From: UCB3 sp964415605
Lineage (GTDB): Bacteria; Chloroflexota; Anaerolineae; Epilineales; Epilineaceae
NCBI GenBank assembly: GCA_964415605.1
Contig: CAYQBA010000201.1
Coordinates: 1-7,745 of the forward strand
Reading direction: 5' to 3'
Length of the DNA stretch: 7,745 nt
The translations under genes were made by a program, and so were the position numbers. How positions within the stretch are numbered: position 1 is the first letter of the stretch; each line of letters begins with the position of its first letter. Shown here one piece after another: positions 1 through 6,038 of this stretch. The notes under the pieces were generated by a model, which made no database searches, was not told where the DNA came from, and saw nothing but the letters and a program-made list of their open reading frames with translations.

Positions 1-64
1 TGCCGCCGGACCAAAAGGAGTCCCAGATCCGGTCGATCTGGTTCTTGATGTCGCCGGTGATCAT
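1..64 (-). CDS. hsdM: Type I restriction-modification DNA methyltransferase, N-terminal start only (partial)
   Basis: The gene reads leftward from an ATG at 64-62 and leaves the window after 21 codons. The visible protein begins MITGDIKNQIDRIWDSFW and continues with Ser-Gly-Gly. This is the characteristic opening of HsdM, the modification subunit of type I restriction-modification systems, whose N-terminal helical domain normally continues with an SNPLEVIEQ-type stretch. HsdM methylates adenine at a bipartite site and assembles with HsdS (specificity) and HsdR (restriction). Those partners would be expected to the left, outside the window. A GGAG lies at 78-81 on the minus strand, 13 bases before the start, which is a rather long spacing. 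The fragment contains none of the catalytic motifs, so the call rests only on the N-terminal signature. The match is close to the family consensus and the start codon falls where it should. Confidence 0.85.
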   Translation of the reverse strand, partial: MITGDIKNQIDRIWDSFWSGG

Positions 65-173
65 GCGCTGGGTCTCACTCCATGTTTGGAATCATGCGTC
101 GATGCTTCTGCCGCGCCGGCATTGAAGGGGGCAACCAACGAAGGCTCCTTGGAGTGCCCCTAACGCCCACGTT

Positions 174-239
174 CAGCAGCCCGGCCCGCCTGAGTGGGCC
201 GTGGGCCCCAGAGAACAACATGGCGGGCCGGGTCTGCTG
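174..239. repeat. 17-bp inverted repeat with one bulge, forming a long stem-loop
   Basis: The left arm CAGCAGCCCGGCCCGCC (174-190) pairs with 222-239 across a 31-base loop. All 17 pairs are Watson-Crick, with a single bulged T at 233. The loop contains a further 5-bp hairpin (196-200 with 204-208). The element lies just past the stop codon of the 150-aa minus-strand gene and upstream of hsdM. No T-run follows either arm, so it is not a standard intrinsic terminator. It could be a processing or attenuation structure between the two genes, or a REP-like palindrome. Confidence 0.7.
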
Positions 240-256
240 CGCCGGATGGTTCGGCC

Positions 257-709
257 TCACAGCCACAACTGGACCGCGAACCCTCGACGGCCTGCGGTCT
301 CGACGAACCCCGCCAGCTCCCGCAGCTGTCCCCGCACCACCTCCGCATCGGCGGACAGACGGTACTCGACCGGCTCGGGGGCGAGCTGATGACTGCACAC
401 CCAGTCCAGTCGCCCTGGCGGCAGGCCGTCGGCCGCCTCCCGGAGCAACCTCCCGGCTGCGTGCAGTCCGGCCGGCAGCAGCTCCCCCTCCTCGAACGGC
501 CCGAGCAGGCCGGCGTGCGGGAGGGCTGACAGCCGGTCGACCAGCCCGAGGTGGAGCAGGGCGTGGTACAGGCACTCAGGGATCGGGAGCTCGCCGTGCC
601 GCTCATCGGCGGGCCGGTCGCGATCGGGCCGAACCCACCACGCCACGGCGTTCCCGCGGAACCCGGGCTGGCGGAGAGGGCCGCTGCTGTCGTGGTAGAC
701 CACGCGCAT
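257..709 (-). CDS. Uncharacterised 150-aa protein, next to hsdM
   Basis: I do not recognise this protein. Its codons are strongly biased to G/C in third position, as in the window's clear genes. A good ribosome-binding site (GGAGG at 721-725, 11 bases ahead of the ATG at 709-707) supports the start. The protein begins MRVVYHDSSG and ends in the hydrophobic tail AVQLWL. It has two cysteines (C46 and C106), a Leu/His-rich helical stretch (about residues 42-60) and a predicted amphipathic helix near the C-terminus (about 122-141). There is no signal peptide or membrane segment, so a cytoplasmic location is likely. It lies on the same strand as hsdM, 192 bases upstream, with a strong inverted repeat between them. 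That position is compatible with an accessory gene of a restriction-modification locus, but nothing in the protein itself shows a defence role. Confidence 0.7.
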   Translation of the reverse strand: MRVVYHDSSGPLRQPGFRGNAVAWWVRPDRDRPADERHGELPIPECLYHALLHLGLVDRLSALPHAGLLGPFEEGELLPAGLHAAGRLLREAADGLPPGRLDWVCSHQLAPEPVEYRLSADAEVVRGQLRELAGFVETAGRRGFAVQLWL

Positions 710-1125
710 CCCGGCTCAAACCTCCGGGGCTGAACAGTCCATTTCACTAACCCGCATGACCCACCCCCTTCTGGTCCGATCTCAGCGCCGTCCCGCCACT
801 CGAAGCGGGCCCCGCCGCGTGCCGCCACCTGCAGTTGCGTGGCAGCAGTGTAACCCATTCCTCAATGCCCGCGCAAGGCACTCGGCGCCGCGGTCCCACC
901 CGCCGGCCGGCCTCACAGGCGCCACCATCCCTCGCCTCCCAAAAACTCGTCCAGGGAACGCCTGCAACTTTTCGCCGTCCGTCGGCGTTCAACATGCAGG
1001 CGCAGGCGTCGCAGACCTTGCCTGCCGGCGACTCGCCGGCCTGGCATCATGCCACCGTCGGCACCATCGCAGACCCGCAACCCGGCCCGTCAACCATCCA
1101 TCCAACAAAGGAGATCAACCGGATC
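710..1125. other. 416-bp gene-free interval between divergent genes
   Basis: No convincing gene is seen here. Open frames crossing it lack ribosome-binding sites and have poor codon bias. It should hold the promoters of both flanking genes, but I find no clear -35/-10 pair on either strand. It contains the ribosome-binding site of the leftward 150-aa gene (721-725), a cluster of inverted repeats (961-1054), and the ribosome-binding site of the rightward gene (AAAGGAGAT at 1107-1115). Confidence 0.5.
961..1054. repeat. Cluster of inverted repeats upstream of the transposase-like gene
   Basis: Three palindromic elements follow one another. CCTGCA/TGCAGG (961-966 and 995-1000) encloses CGCCG/CGGCG. 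GCCGGCG-act-CGCCGGC (1024-1040) is a perfect 7-bp stem with a 3-base loop. TGGCAT-c-ATGCCA (1042-1054) is a perfect 6-bp inverted repeat around one base. The last two are also flanked by a 9-bp direct repeat, TCGCAGACC (1009-1017 and 1067-1075). They sit 72 to 165 bases before the rightward gene's start, so they may be operator sites, leader-RNA structure or remains of a mobile-element end. Short GC-rich palindromes are common by chance at this composition. Confidence 0.45.
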
Positions 1126-2127
1126 ATGCAGCTCTGGCTCACGCCGTGCACCCAACCGGACTACCGCGTCCCACCCCCAGCCGCCTGCCCACGCGCCGGC
1201 TGCCCGGGGCGCCGCTTCCGGCTGCACCAAGCCGTAGCCAAGCCCGTCCGCGGCGTGGCCTCGCGGACCGTCCCCGCCCATCGCTACACCTGCCAGACCT
1301 GCCGCCGCACCTTCCGCGCGTACCCGCCCGGCGTCGATCGCGGCCACATCGCCGTCGGCGTCAAGCAATTCGCCACCGCGCTGCACCTCCTCGGCCTCTC
1401 GTTCCGCGACATCGGCCGCGCCCTCACCGTGCTCGGCGTCCCGCTGCGCAAGAGCCAGGCACAGACCGTCGTGGCCCCCAAGCTCAAGGGCCTCCGGCAC
1501 CGGTCGATCGCGATGGCGCCCCTCTTGTCGCGGGTCACCGTCGACGACAGCCACGACAATCAGCGCGCGCATGTCTGGATCCACGGCCGCCCGCTCACCC
1601 TCCACCGGGCGCTCCACCGCGACGGCCGGGCCGCCCTGGTGATCGAAGACGTCGACCGCCAGACCCGCTACGCCGTCGAGCAGTGGATCCGCGCGACGCT
1701 GGCGGGTTTCGGCGTCGAGGCCCGCATCGTGTTCCCCACTGCCGCGCCCCGTCGTGGGGCCGGATATCGCCCCGCGGTGGACGCGGGCGTCGCGGCCGGC
1801 GACGTCGATCCCGTCGATGACGACGGCGCCGTTGACGCCGTCACGCTTGCCGAGTCCTCCGCCGATGCCACGGTCAAGGTCACCGCCGCCGCGTTCGCGC
1901 CCGATGCCGCCAATGTCCTCGCCGTCCGTGGTTCCGCCGTCGGTGAAGCGGCCATCGGCGCGGCTGTCTTCGCGAGCACCGCTGCCAGGCCACCGACGGC
2001 ATCGATGCTGCCCGGCCGATTGACGATACCGCGATGCTCGCGATGGCGGCTGCCCGCCCGCCCGCGGACATCCCACTCGAACCCATTGCCTGAGGACCAC
2101 GGCCAAACGCTCTCCAAGGGCTTCTAG
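1126..2127 (+). CDS. Transposase-like zinc-ribbon/HTH protein, probably frameshifted near its end
   Basis: The start is the ATG at 1126, chosen for the ribosome-binding site AAAGGAGAT (1107-1115) and the family-like opening MQLWLTPCTQPDYR. The same frame is open further upstream, but its codon bias is poor there. Residues 21-59 form a zinc ribbon (C21-x4-C26, C56-x2-C59). Residues about 80-115 look like a helix-turn-helix (LLGLSFRDIGRAL). This arrangement resembles the N-terminus of transposase-like proteins I recall from Chloroflexota, suggesting DNA binding. Residues 134-205 could be the start of an RNase H-like fold, but a full DDE set is not visible. Residues about 205-285 are Ala/Val/Asp-rich low complexity. 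After about position 1981 codon bias collapses in this frame and reappears in the next frame, which ends at TGA 2091-2093 (residues reading CQATDGIDAARP through PLEPIA). The native protein was therefore probably about 322 aa, and the last 47 residues annotated in this frame are likely spurious. It may be inactive or domesticated. Confidence 0.72.
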   Translation: MQLWLTPCTQPDYRVPPPAACPRAGCPGRRFRLHQAVAKPVRGVASRTVPAHRYTCQTCRRTFRAYPPGVDRGHIAVGVKQFATALHLLGLSFRDIGRALTVLGVPLRKSQAQTVVAPKLKGLRHRSIAMAPLLSRVTVDDSHDNQRAHVWIHGRPLTLHRALHRDGRAALVIEDVDRQTRYAVEQWIRATLAGFGVEARIVFPTAAPRRGAGYRPAVDAGVAAGDVDPVDDDGAVDAVTLAESSADATVKVTAAAFAPDAANVLAVRGSAVGEAAIGAAVFASTAARPPTASMLPGRLTIPRCSRWRLPARPRTSHSNPLPEDHGQTLSKGF

Positions 2128-2149
2128 CACACCACCGCTGAGATAGTTC

Positions 2150-2168
2150 CCCCCGTTATCGGGGGTTT
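2150..2168 (+). terminator. Candidate intrinsic terminator of the transposase-like gene
   Basis: A 6-bp stem CCCCCG-ttat-CGGGGG (2150-2165) is followed by TTT and then a G-run. It lies 22 bases past the TAG at 2125-2127 and 56 bases past the alternative TGA at 2091-2093. The T-run is very short, so termination efficiency is uncertain. Confidence 0.5.
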
Positions 2169-2261
2169 GGGGGGGCCAATCCCCCCCCACCCGCCGGACA
2201 CTCCCGCCAACCCCCCATGCCAACCACCGTCCAATCCCCATCAGGATCGCCCCCCAAACGA
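2169..2261. other. Homopolymer-rich convergent intergenic stretch
   Basis: This stretch lies between two convergent genes and has no gene. It contains a run of 7 G (2169-2175) followed, after CCAAT, by a run of 8 C (2181-2188), so it can fold into another hairpin. Several more C-runs follow, giving the minus strand several G-runs of 3 to 8 bases. The minus strand could form G-quadruplexes in transcripts that read past the rpoD terminator. Confidence 0.4.
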
Positions 2262-2295
2262 CACGGGCGGGTCGCCCGAAAGCGACCCGCCCGTG
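2262..2295 (-). terminator. rpoD transcription terminator hairpin
   Basis: A perfect 14-bp stem (2262-2275 with 2282-2295, arm CACGGGCGGGTCGC) closes a 6-base loop. It lies 37 bases past the sigma-factor stop codon. On the minus strand it is followed by TCGTTTGG, a weak T-run. Two smaller hairpins (2299-2312 and 2315-2328) lie between the stop codon and this stem. The strong stem and its position make it the likely end of the rpoD transcript, although the poor T-run leaves room for a Rho contribution. Confidence 0.75.
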
Positions 2296-2332
2296 GGAGG
2301 ATCCGATGATCCGCGCGTTCTCGAACGCCGGC

Positions 2333-3490
2333 CTAGTTCAGATAGGCCTTCAGCATCCGCGCCCGCGTCGGCTGGCGCAGCTTGCGCAGCGCCTCCTTCT
2401 CGATCTGACGGACCCGCTCGCGCGTGAGGCCGAAGATCTTCCCGACCTCCTTGAGCGTGTAGGCCCGGTGCCCGCGCAAGCCGTAGCGCAGCTCGAGCAC
2501 GCGCTGCTCGCGGGCCGTCAGCCCCTGCAGCACGTCCTCGACATCGCCCCGCAGCAGGTCCAGCGACGCCGACTCCAGCGGGTCCTCGCTGGCCTCGTCC
2601 TCGATGAACTGCCCGAGCTCGCTCTCACCCTCGTGCCCCACCGGCTTCTCGAGGCTGATGCTGCGCCGGCTCGCCTTGAGCGCCAGCTCGACCTTGGTGA
2701 TGTCCATGTCGAGCTCGTGGGCGATCTCCTCCGGCGTCGGCCGCCGCCCGAGCTCCGTCTCCAGCGCGTGCGCCACCGCGTACACCTTGCGGATCCGGTC
2801 GTTCATGTGCACCGGCACCCGGATCGTGCGGCCCTGGTCCGCCAGGCCGCGCGTCAGCGACTGCCGGATCCACCACGTGGCGTACGTGCTGAACTTGTTG
2901 CCCCGCCGCCAGTCGAACTTCTCGACCGCCCGCATCAAGCCCAGGTTGCCCTCCTGGATCAGGTCCAGGAACGGCACCCCCTGCCCCAGGTAGCGCTTGG
3001 CCATGCTGATCACCAGCCGGCTGTTGGCCTGCGTCAGCTCCTGCTTGGCCAGGTCGCCGTCCTGCACCAGGTGCTCGAGCTCCGTCCGCGCCCGGCCGCT
3101 CACCTGCTCGCGCCGCGCGCCGTCGTCCAGCACCTGCGCCGCCTCGCGCCCCTTTTCGATGCGCTTGGCCAGCTCGATCTCCTGGTCGGCGTCGAGCAGG
3201 TCGATCGTCCCGACCTCGCGGAAGTAGAGGCTGATCGAGTCGTCCGAGTCGATGCCCTCGAAGTCCACGCGGTGCGACGGCATCAGCTCGGCGTCCGCCA
3301 TGTTCACCGTCTCGTAGTCGAGCTCGATGCCCTCTTCCTCGATCATCTCGTACGCCGTATCGAGATCCTCGGCCGCTTCCGGCCAGATCTCGAGGATGTC
3401 GGCCGTCGTCAAGTGACCCTGCTCCTCGGCCCGCTGGAGCAAGGCATCCAACACGTTGTCGTCGATCACACCTTCAAGCCTTGTCCACAT
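2333..3490 (-). CDS. rpoD: RNA polymerase primary sigma factor, sigma-70 family
   Basis: This 385-residue protein directs RNA polymerase to -35/-10 promoters. All domains are present in order. Residues 8-60 resemble region 1.1 (LLQRAEEQGHLTTADILEIWP). Region 1.2 lies at about 84-118 (DSISLYFREVG). Region 2 lies at about 148-222 and includes NSRLVISMAKRY, the core-binding DLIQEGNLGLMRAVEKFD, and the promoter-melting and -10 segment FSTYATWWIRQ. Region 3 lies at about 223-300, including the finger-like SLEKPVGHEGESELGQF. Region 4 ends in the -35-binding helix-turn-helix LKEVGKIFGLTRERVRQIE (346-364). It is much shorter than E. coli sigma-70 because the long insert between regions 1.2 and 2 is small, as is usual outside Proteobacteria. 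The start is supported by AAGGGG (3500-3505), 9 bases upstream. Region 1.1 points to the primary sigma (sigA/rpoD), but a group 2 paralogue cannot be excluded. The gene appears to be monocistronic, with its own promoter and terminator. Confidence 0.93.
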   Translation of the reverse strand: MWTRLEGVIDDNVLDALLQRAEEQGHLTTADILEIWPEAAEDLDTAYEMIEEEGIELDYETVNMADAELMPSHRVDFEGIDSDDSISLYFREVGTIDLLDADQEIELAKRIEKGREAAQVLDDGARREQVSGRARTELEHLVQDGDLAKQELTQANSRLVISMAKRYLGQGVPFLDLIQEGNLGLMRAVEKFDWRRGNKFSTYATWWIRQSLTRGLADQGRTIRVPVHMNDRIRKVYAVAHALETELGRRPTPEEIAHELDMDITKVELALKASRRSISLEKPVGHEGESELGQFIEDEASEDPLESASLDLLRGDVEDVLQGLTAREQRVLELRYGLRGHRAYTLKEVGKIFGLTRERVRQIEKEALRKLRQPTRARMLKAYLN

Positions 3491-3561
3491 GGCGTCTCAC
3501 CCCTTACATCGCGCACAGCTTCAACGACCCACACCGGCCAACGGTTCGGGACGGCCTTCAC

Positions 3562-3596
3562 ACAAAAAGGCCCACCTGCGTTCGAGCAGTGGGGCC
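3562..3596 (-). terminator. Hairpin plus T-run inside the rpoD leader (candidate attenuator)
   Basis: On the minus strand, 3596-3569 folds into a stem of 5 bp (GGCCC with GGGCC), a 2x2 internal mismatch and 4 bp (CTGC/GCAG), with a 6-base loop. TTTTTGTG follows directly. It lies about 50 to 80 bases downstream of the predicted transcription start and about 75 bases before the rpoD ATG. It therefore sits in the untranslated leader, where it would reduce or regulate read-through. It could also end a transcript arriving from the ABC operon upstream. No tRNA, T-box or leader-peptide signature was recognised. Confidence 0.55.
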
Positions 3597-3649
3597 AAGA
3601 ACGGTGACGGTCGACCGAACTGCGTATCATGTGACTTTAAGAGACCCAC

Positions 3650-3679
3650 AGCATACCACGCGCATTCACGCCTTGTCAA
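3650..3679 (-). promoter_or_regulatory. rpoD promoter, sigma-70 type with extended -10
   Basis: On the minus strand there is a perfect -35 TTGACA (3674-3679), an 18-base spacer and a -10 TATGCT (3650-3655). The -10 is preceded by TGG, giving an extended -10 (TGn). Transcription would start near 3643, leaving a leader of about 150 bases before the rpoD ATG. Confidence 0.7.
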
Positions 3680-3907
3680 GGGTTTCGGCCGCCCATCCTG
3701 GGGGTTTTCACCCTGCCGTTACCTGGCCCGCGGAACCCCGTGATCGCGGCCCGACCACGCGTCCGCCCGGCCCCCGCTGGGACCGTCGCCCGCATGGGCG
3801 CGGCGGTCGCGTCGCATCCCATTGTAATAGACAGCGGCAGCAAAGCGATCTTACATTCATGTTAACAAACGCGGCAGCGGGGGCCATCGTAACGCCCGTT
3901 GCTTAAC
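3680..3907. other. Intergenic stretch between the ABC operon end and the rpoD promoter
   Basis: No gene is seen. At 3781-3808 a two-part hairpin (GACCG/CGGTC outside, CGCCC/GGGCG inside, loop GCAT) lies 100 bases past the ABC gene's stop codon. No T-run follows it, so it is only a weak candidate terminator for the ABC operon. At about 3820-3905 there is a locally AT-richer patch with the 8-bp palindrome TGTTAACA. No convincing promoter was found there. Confidence 0.4.
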
Positions 3908-6012
3908 CTACGATGAGAGCGCGCGCTCCCCCGCCGCCCACTGCAGCGTGTACAGCCGGTGGTAGACCCCGCGCCGCTCGATCAGCGCCGCGTGCGTGCC
4001 CTCCTCCACGATCCGCCCCTGGTCGATCACGACGATCCGGTCCGCGCGCGTGACCGTGCTCAGCCGGTGCGCGATGATGAACGCCGTCCGCCCCGCCAGG
4101 AGCCGCTCAAGCGCCTGCTGGATCACCTGCTCCGTCTCGGTGTCGATGCTCGACGTCGCCTCGTCCAGGATCAAGATGCGCGGGTCCGCCAGGAGCGCGC
4201 GCGCGAAGGCCAGGAGCTGCCGCTGCCCCACCGACAGGTTGACGCCGCGCTCGCCGACCTCGGTGGCGTAGCCGTCCGGCAGCCGCATGATGAAGTCGTC
4301 CGCGCCGACCGCCGCCGCGGCCGCGCGGACGGCCTCGTCCGTCGCATCCAGCCGCCCGTAGCGGATGTTGTCCGCCACGCTCCCGCTGAACAGGAACGTC
4401 TCCTGCAGCACGATCCCCATCTGCGCCCGCAGGCTCGCCTGCGTCACCTCGGCCAGCGGGTGCCCGTCGATCGTCAGGCGGCCCCTCTGGATGTCGTAGA
4501 AGCGGCCGATGAGGTTGATCATGCTGCTCTTGCCGGCCCCGGTCTCGCCGACGAACGCGACCGTCGTGCCCGGCGGCACGTCCAGCACGATGTCCTTCAG
4601 CACCGGCGCGTCGCCGTAGCCGAACCACACGTGGTCGAACGCCACGTGGCCCCGGATCGGCGGCAGGGGGTAGGCGCCCGGCTTGTCGCGGACCTCGGGA
4701 GTCAGGTCCATCAGCTCGAACACCCGCTCGCTGGCCGCCATCGTCGCCAGGAGCTGGTTGTAGCGGCGCGACAGCTCGCGGATCGGCTCGAAGAAGCGGT
4801 CGACCAGGAGCGCGAACGCCGTCAGGTCGCCCGCGGAGAGCGTGCGGTCGCCCGCCAGCGCCCCGTAGGCCAGCACCAGCCCCACCGCCACGGCGCCGAG
4901 CACGTCCACGGTCGGGAAGAACAGCGCCGAGAGCCGCGCCGCGCGCAGGTTGGCGTTCAGGTGCCGCCGGTTGAGGTTGTCGAAGATGCCGCGGTTCGTC
5001 GGCTCGCGCGTGTAGCTCTGGATCACCCGCATGCCGGTGACCGTCTCGTTGAGGTAGCCGTTGATGATCGCGATGCGCCGCCGCACCTCGCGCCACGCGT
5101 CGCGCGCCCGCGCGCTCCACGCCCGCGTGAGGAGCACCATCGGCGGCAGCACGATCATCGTCAGGAGCGTCAGCCGCGGGTTGCGTGCCGCCATCGTCAG
5201 GAGGATGAACGACAGCAGGAACACGCTGCGCGCCGCGCCGACGATCGACCACGTGNNNNNNNNNNNNNNNNNNNNNNNNNNNNNNNNNNNNNNNNNNNNN
5301 NNNNNNNNNNNNNNNNNNNNNNNNNNNNNNNNNNNNNNNNNNNNNNNNNNNNNNNGAGGATGAACGACAGCAGGAACACGCTGCGCGCCGCGCCGACGAT
5401 CGACCACGTGACGAACTCCTGCAGCACGCTGACGTCGCCCGTGATCCTGCTCATCAGCCGCCCGACCTTGTAGGTGTCGTAGAACCGCATGCTGAGCGTC
5501 TGGAGGTGCGCGAAGAGGGCGATGCGGATGTCCACCACGATGCGCGTGCCGACGTCCGCCAGGATGTAAAGCCGCGCCCGGTTGGTCGCCCACTCGACGG
5601 CCATCACGCCGAGCATGAGCCCGGCCAGCCGCGCGAGCCGACCGCTTGCCGCCGCGTCGCCGCCCGCCCCGGCCGCGGCGGCGCCCCCCCCCCCCCCCAC
5701 GAGGTTCGGCACCGCCACCGACGCCGCGCTGGTCAGGCTCATGAGGAGGACGGCGGCCACGAGCCGCCGGCGGTAGGGCCGCACGTAGCCCATCAGCCGG
5801 CGGAACAGCGGCGCGTCGAACGACTTGAAGCGCTGGCTGGCCTGCTCGCTGTCGAAGATCTCGTCGAGCGTCGGCCGCTGCCGGCCCGGCGCCTCCCCGC
5901 CGGTCTGGGCCGCACTCAAACCCGGCCGGCCGCGCGCGGTGTCCGGCGCCACGTCCGACGTGTCGCGCGGCGCGCCGGCCCCGCCGCCCCGGCCCGGCGC
6001 GGGCCGGGTCAT
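3908..6012 (-). CDS. ABC exporter half-transporter, catalytically intact subunit (split by an assembly gap)
   Basis: This is a fused membrane-plus-ATPase exporter subunit. Interrupted by 100 N, it becomes one 649-residue frame if the gap and one copy of the duplicated flank are removed. An unusual, probably disordered Gly/Pro/Arg-rich N-terminus (residues 1-65) precedes six predicted helices at about 83-105, 128-150, 202-222, 226-246, 311-335 and 341-362. The ATPase domain shows the A-loop Y414, Walker A GETGAGKSS (437-445, positions 4523-4549), Q-loop Q485, signature LSVGQ (541-545, positions 4215-4237 region) with Val for the usual first Gly, Walker B ILILD, catalytic E566 (4160-4162) and switch H597 (4067-4069). 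It starts at the ATG 6012-6010, with GGAG 8 bases upstream. A run of 15 G (coding strand) encodes five glycines after helix 1. It follows a partner half-transporter gene in the same operon and very likely forms a heterodimer with it in the cytoplasmic membrane. The substrate cannot be told from the sequence; drug or lipid export is typical of such pairs. Confidence 0.9.
5201..5410. repeat. Exact 55-bp direct duplication flanking the N gap
   Basis: Positions 5201-5255 and 5356-5410 are identical over all 55 bases and lie directly on either side of the gap. The repeated stretch encodes the same third-helix residues (TWSIVGAARSVFLLSFIL). Removing 155 bases (one copy plus the N run) puts both halves of the ABC gene in one frame. 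The simplest reading is unmerged overlapping contig ends rather than a biological repeat. Confidence 0.9.
5256..5355. other. Assembly gap of 100 N
   Basis: The run of N is exactly 100 bases, a conventional placeholder for a gap of unknown size. It interrupts the ABC exporter gene within its third predicted membrane helix. Confidence 0.98.
5684..5698 (-). repeat. Homopolymer of 15 G on the coding strand
   Basis: The plus strand shows 15 consecutive C. On the coding strand these 15 G are read as five glycines in the loop after the first membrane helix of the ABC subunit (VPNLV followed by Gly/Ala-rich sequence). The present length keeps the frame. A change of one or two bases would truncate the protein, as in slipped-strand phase-variable genes. 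Homopolymer miscounting by a sequencer is the alternative. Confidence 0.75.
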
Positions 6013-6038
6013 CGGGGGATCTCCGCCGGCCGCGTCAT
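6009..6038 (-). CDS. Mini-ORF 2 (9 aa), possible coupling peptide
   Basis: The sequence encodes MTRPAEIPR. It begins at the ATG overlapping mini-ORF 1's stop, with GGAG 8 bases ahead. It ends at a TGA (6011-6009) overlapping the ATG of the downstream ABC gene, whose product also begins MTRPA. The shared N-terminus indicates duplication of the true start. Confidence 0.3.
   Translation of the reverse strand: MTRPAEIPR

Noticed and set aside
82..750. Long plus-strand open frame across the left intergenic region and the 150-aa gene
   Set aside because: Pro/Arg/Ala-rich translation typical of antisense GC-rich DNA, no ribosome-binding site, and it lies opposite the better-supported minus-strand gene.
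160..858. 232-aa minus-strand open frame overlapping the 150-aa gene
   Set aside because: It uses another frame of the same strand with poor third-position bias. The 257-709 frame has the better codon use and a ribosome-binding site.
747..995. 82-aa minus-strand open frame in the divergent interval
   Set aside because: No ribosome-binding site, no codon bias and no recognisable motif.
835..1125. N-terminal extension of the transposase-like gene in the same frame
   Set aside because: Codon bias is poor before 1126, the extension crosses the palindrome cluster, and the ribosome-binding site and typical MQLWL start are at 1126.
1090..2241. 383-aa minus-strand open frame opposite the transposase-like gene
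   Set aside because: Its Gly/Arg/Asp-rich sequence mirrors the plus-strand codon bias. The plus strand has a zinc ribbon, a ribosome-binding site and a family-like N-terminus.
933..2260. Insertion-sequence boundaries around the transposase-like gene
   Set aside because: Only a short CCCAAA/TTTGGG similarity was found between the two sides, with no matching terminal inverted repeats or target-site duplication.
2306..3607. 433-aa plus-strand open frame opposite rpoD
   Set aside because: Antisense shadow of the sigma-factor gene, rich in Leu/Arg/Val with no domain.
3820..3905. Possible plus-strand promoter (TAGACA, 18 bases, TACATT)
   Set aside because: The match is weak and there is no plus-strand gene downstream for it to serve.
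3959..5473. Long plus-strand open frame opposite the ABC gene, crossing the N gap
   Set aside because: Arg/His/Asp-rich antisense shadow that runs through undetermined bases.
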